Below, one piece after another: positions 63,097-64,000 of a stretch of 64,000 nt of DNA. This stretch comes from Tsukamurella tyrosinosolvens (GTDB lineage Bacteria; Actinomycetota; Actinomycetes; Mycobacteriales; Mycobacteriaceae). How positions within the stretch are numbered: the stretch's first letter is position 1; each line of letters starts with the position of its first letter. The stretch lies in the NCBI RefSeq assembly GCF_900104775.1, contig NZ_FNSA01000003.1:1922001-1986000 (forward strand), written 5' to 3'. Below the pieces are notes generated by a model. It worked only from the letters and a program-made list of their open reading frames with translations, searched no databases and was not told where the DNA came from. Both the position numbers and the translations under genes were made by a program.

Positions 63097-64000
63097 ATGG
63101 CACGGTTCCCCGACTCCCAGGTGGTCTGGGACCCCTCGGTACTCGACTACCGGTTCTCCCACTCCCACCCGATGGACCCGGTGCGGCTGCGCTTGACGAT
63201 GGAGCTGTCGCGGATGCTCGGGGTGCTCGACGGCGTCGAGGTGGTGACCCCCTCGGACTTCGATCCGCTGGAGCTCGGACGCGCGCACACCGACGACTAC
63301 CTCGCGGCGGTGCGGGTCGCGGGCTCGGGGCGGTCCCGGATCGATCTCACCGGTTACGGCCTCGGCAACGACGACAACCCGATCTTCCTCCGCATGCACG
63401 AGGCCGCCGCGAGCCTGGTCGGATCGACCCTCACCGGCGCCAAGGCGATCGCCGCGGGCCACACCACCCGCGCCGTCAACATCGCCGGCGGGATGCACCA
63501 CGCGATGCGCTCGCACGCCTCGGGATTCTGCGTCTACAACGACGCGGCCATCGCCATCTCCTGGCTGCTCGACAACGGCTTCGACCGGATCGCCTACATC
63601 GACGTCGACGCCCACCACGGCGACGGCGTGCAGGCACAGTTCTGGAACGACCCGCGCGTGCTCACCGTCTCCCTGCACGAGGACCCCCAGCACCTGTGGC
63701 CCAACACCGGCTACCCGACCGAACTCGGTGGCCCCGAGGCCCGCGGCACCGCCGTCAACATCCCGGTGCCCGCGTTCTGCCCCGACGGGCTGTGGCTGCG
63801 CGCCTTCCACGCCGTGGTGCCCTCGGTCGTGCGCGAGTTCCGGCCCCAGCTCATCGTCAGCCAGTGCGGCTGCGACTCCCACGCGAGCGACCCGCTCACC
63901 GACCTCTCGCTCACCGTCGACGGACAGCGCGCGGCGATCCTCGCGATGCGCGACCTCGCCGACGAGGTGTGCGACGGCCGGTGGTTGGCGGTCGGCGGCG
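63097..64000 (+). CDS. acuC: AcuC-like histone-deacetylase family protein, 3' end outside window
   Basis: The first 301 residues of a class I/II HDAC-fold hydrolase. Active-site elements are present: AGGMHHAMRSHASGFCVYND (the paired His) and YIDVDAHHGDGVQ (zinc-binding Asp and His), then VSQCGCDSHASDPLTDLSLT. AcuC-type enzymes deacetylate proteins such as acetyl-CoA synthetase, linking it to acetate metabolism. The reading frame is open to the window edge. It is divergent from ideR. Confidence 0.92.
   Translation, partial: MARFPDSQVVWDPSVLDYRFSHSHPMDPVRLRLTMELSRMLGVLDGVEVVTPSDFDPLELGRAHTDDYLAAVRVAGSGRSRIDLTGYGLGNDDNPIFLRMHEAAASLVGSTLTGAKAIAAGHTTRAVNIAGGMHHAMRSHASGFCVYNDAAIAISWLLDNGFDRIAYIDVDAHHGDGVQAQFWNDPRVLTVSLHEDPQHLWPNTGYPTELGGPEARGTAVNIPVPAFCPDGLWLRAFHAVVPSVVREFRPQLIVSQCGCDSHASDPLTDLSLTVDGQRAAILAMRDLADEVCDGRWLAVGG

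Overview
The window is a high-GC (roughly 70%) actinobacterial chromosome segment with about 60 densely packed genes, no mobile elements, no rRNA or tRNA gene and no CRISPR array. It contains an Emb-family arabinosyltransferase, an IdeR-type repressor, mycobacterial-type AhpC/AhpD/OxyR, and a gene order resembling the argA to ideR region of Mycobacterium tuberculosis. It also has a gluABCD operon between recX and miaB, as I recall from Corynebacterium. Together these place it in the Mycobacteriales; Tsukamurella or a close relative is my best guess, by inference only. The largest stretch without a gene is about 290 bp (16246-16535).

Layout. 1-6.1 kb: methyltransferase end, argA, pgsA, pncC/cinA, then the envelope-stress block clgR-pspA-pspM plus a 56-residue membrane protein; a glycosyltransferase and a DUF3046 gene follow. 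6.1-14.3 kb: a block that separates DUF3046 from recA, holding a solitary arabinosyltransferase, a single-chain indolepyruvate ferredoxin oxidoreductase and a DUF2000/AraC pair. 14.4-16.3 kb: recA-recX with two DNA-damage promoters. 16.5-21.5 kb: a VOC protein and a glutamate-type ABC importer (gluABCD plus a second binding protein). 21.6-29.9 kb: miaB, membrane protein, DUF349 protein, LigB-like protein, miaA, dapF, hflX, DUF1345. 29.9-34.8 kb: TetR with two acyl-CoA dehydrogenases, then LysR with an EamA exporter.

34.8-41 kb: lexA, the chiZ-like LysM gene, nrdR and hrpA. 41-44.4 kb: aminotransferase and DUF485-actP acetate symporter. 44.4-51.3 kb: ECF sigma factor with a carboxymuconolactone decarboxylase partner, membrane protein, ahpD-ahpC and divergent oxyR, cysteine-hydrolase-fold protein, an HTH-less LysR-domain protein with divergent DUF5997, and a SRPBCC protein. 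51.3-58.1 kb: DUF3516 helicase, two tandem alpha/beta hydrolases, a PAC2 protein, and a MarR/hydrolase pair. 58.1-64 kb: APC permease, DUF4192, galE, ideR and the start of acuC.

Regulatory logic is unusually readable. recA and chiZ each carry a LexA box and a PafBC-type (LexA-independent) promoter. clgR has a near-ideal SigE-type promoter. The sigma gene and its partner share an ECF41-like motif. MarR, TetR, LysR and CRP/GlxR-like operators lie in divergent gaps. At least sixteen genes have a TANNNT -10 element only 6-8 nt before the start codon, which predicts leaderless transcripts. Several convergent ends carry hairpins, three of which share one arm sequence. I found no clearly undescribed multi-gene system. 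The most unusual items are the in-frame 62-codon extension before nrdR, the roughly 110-residue tail on GluB, the HTH-less LysR/DUF5997 pair and a 20-bp divergent promoter with overlapping -10 elements.
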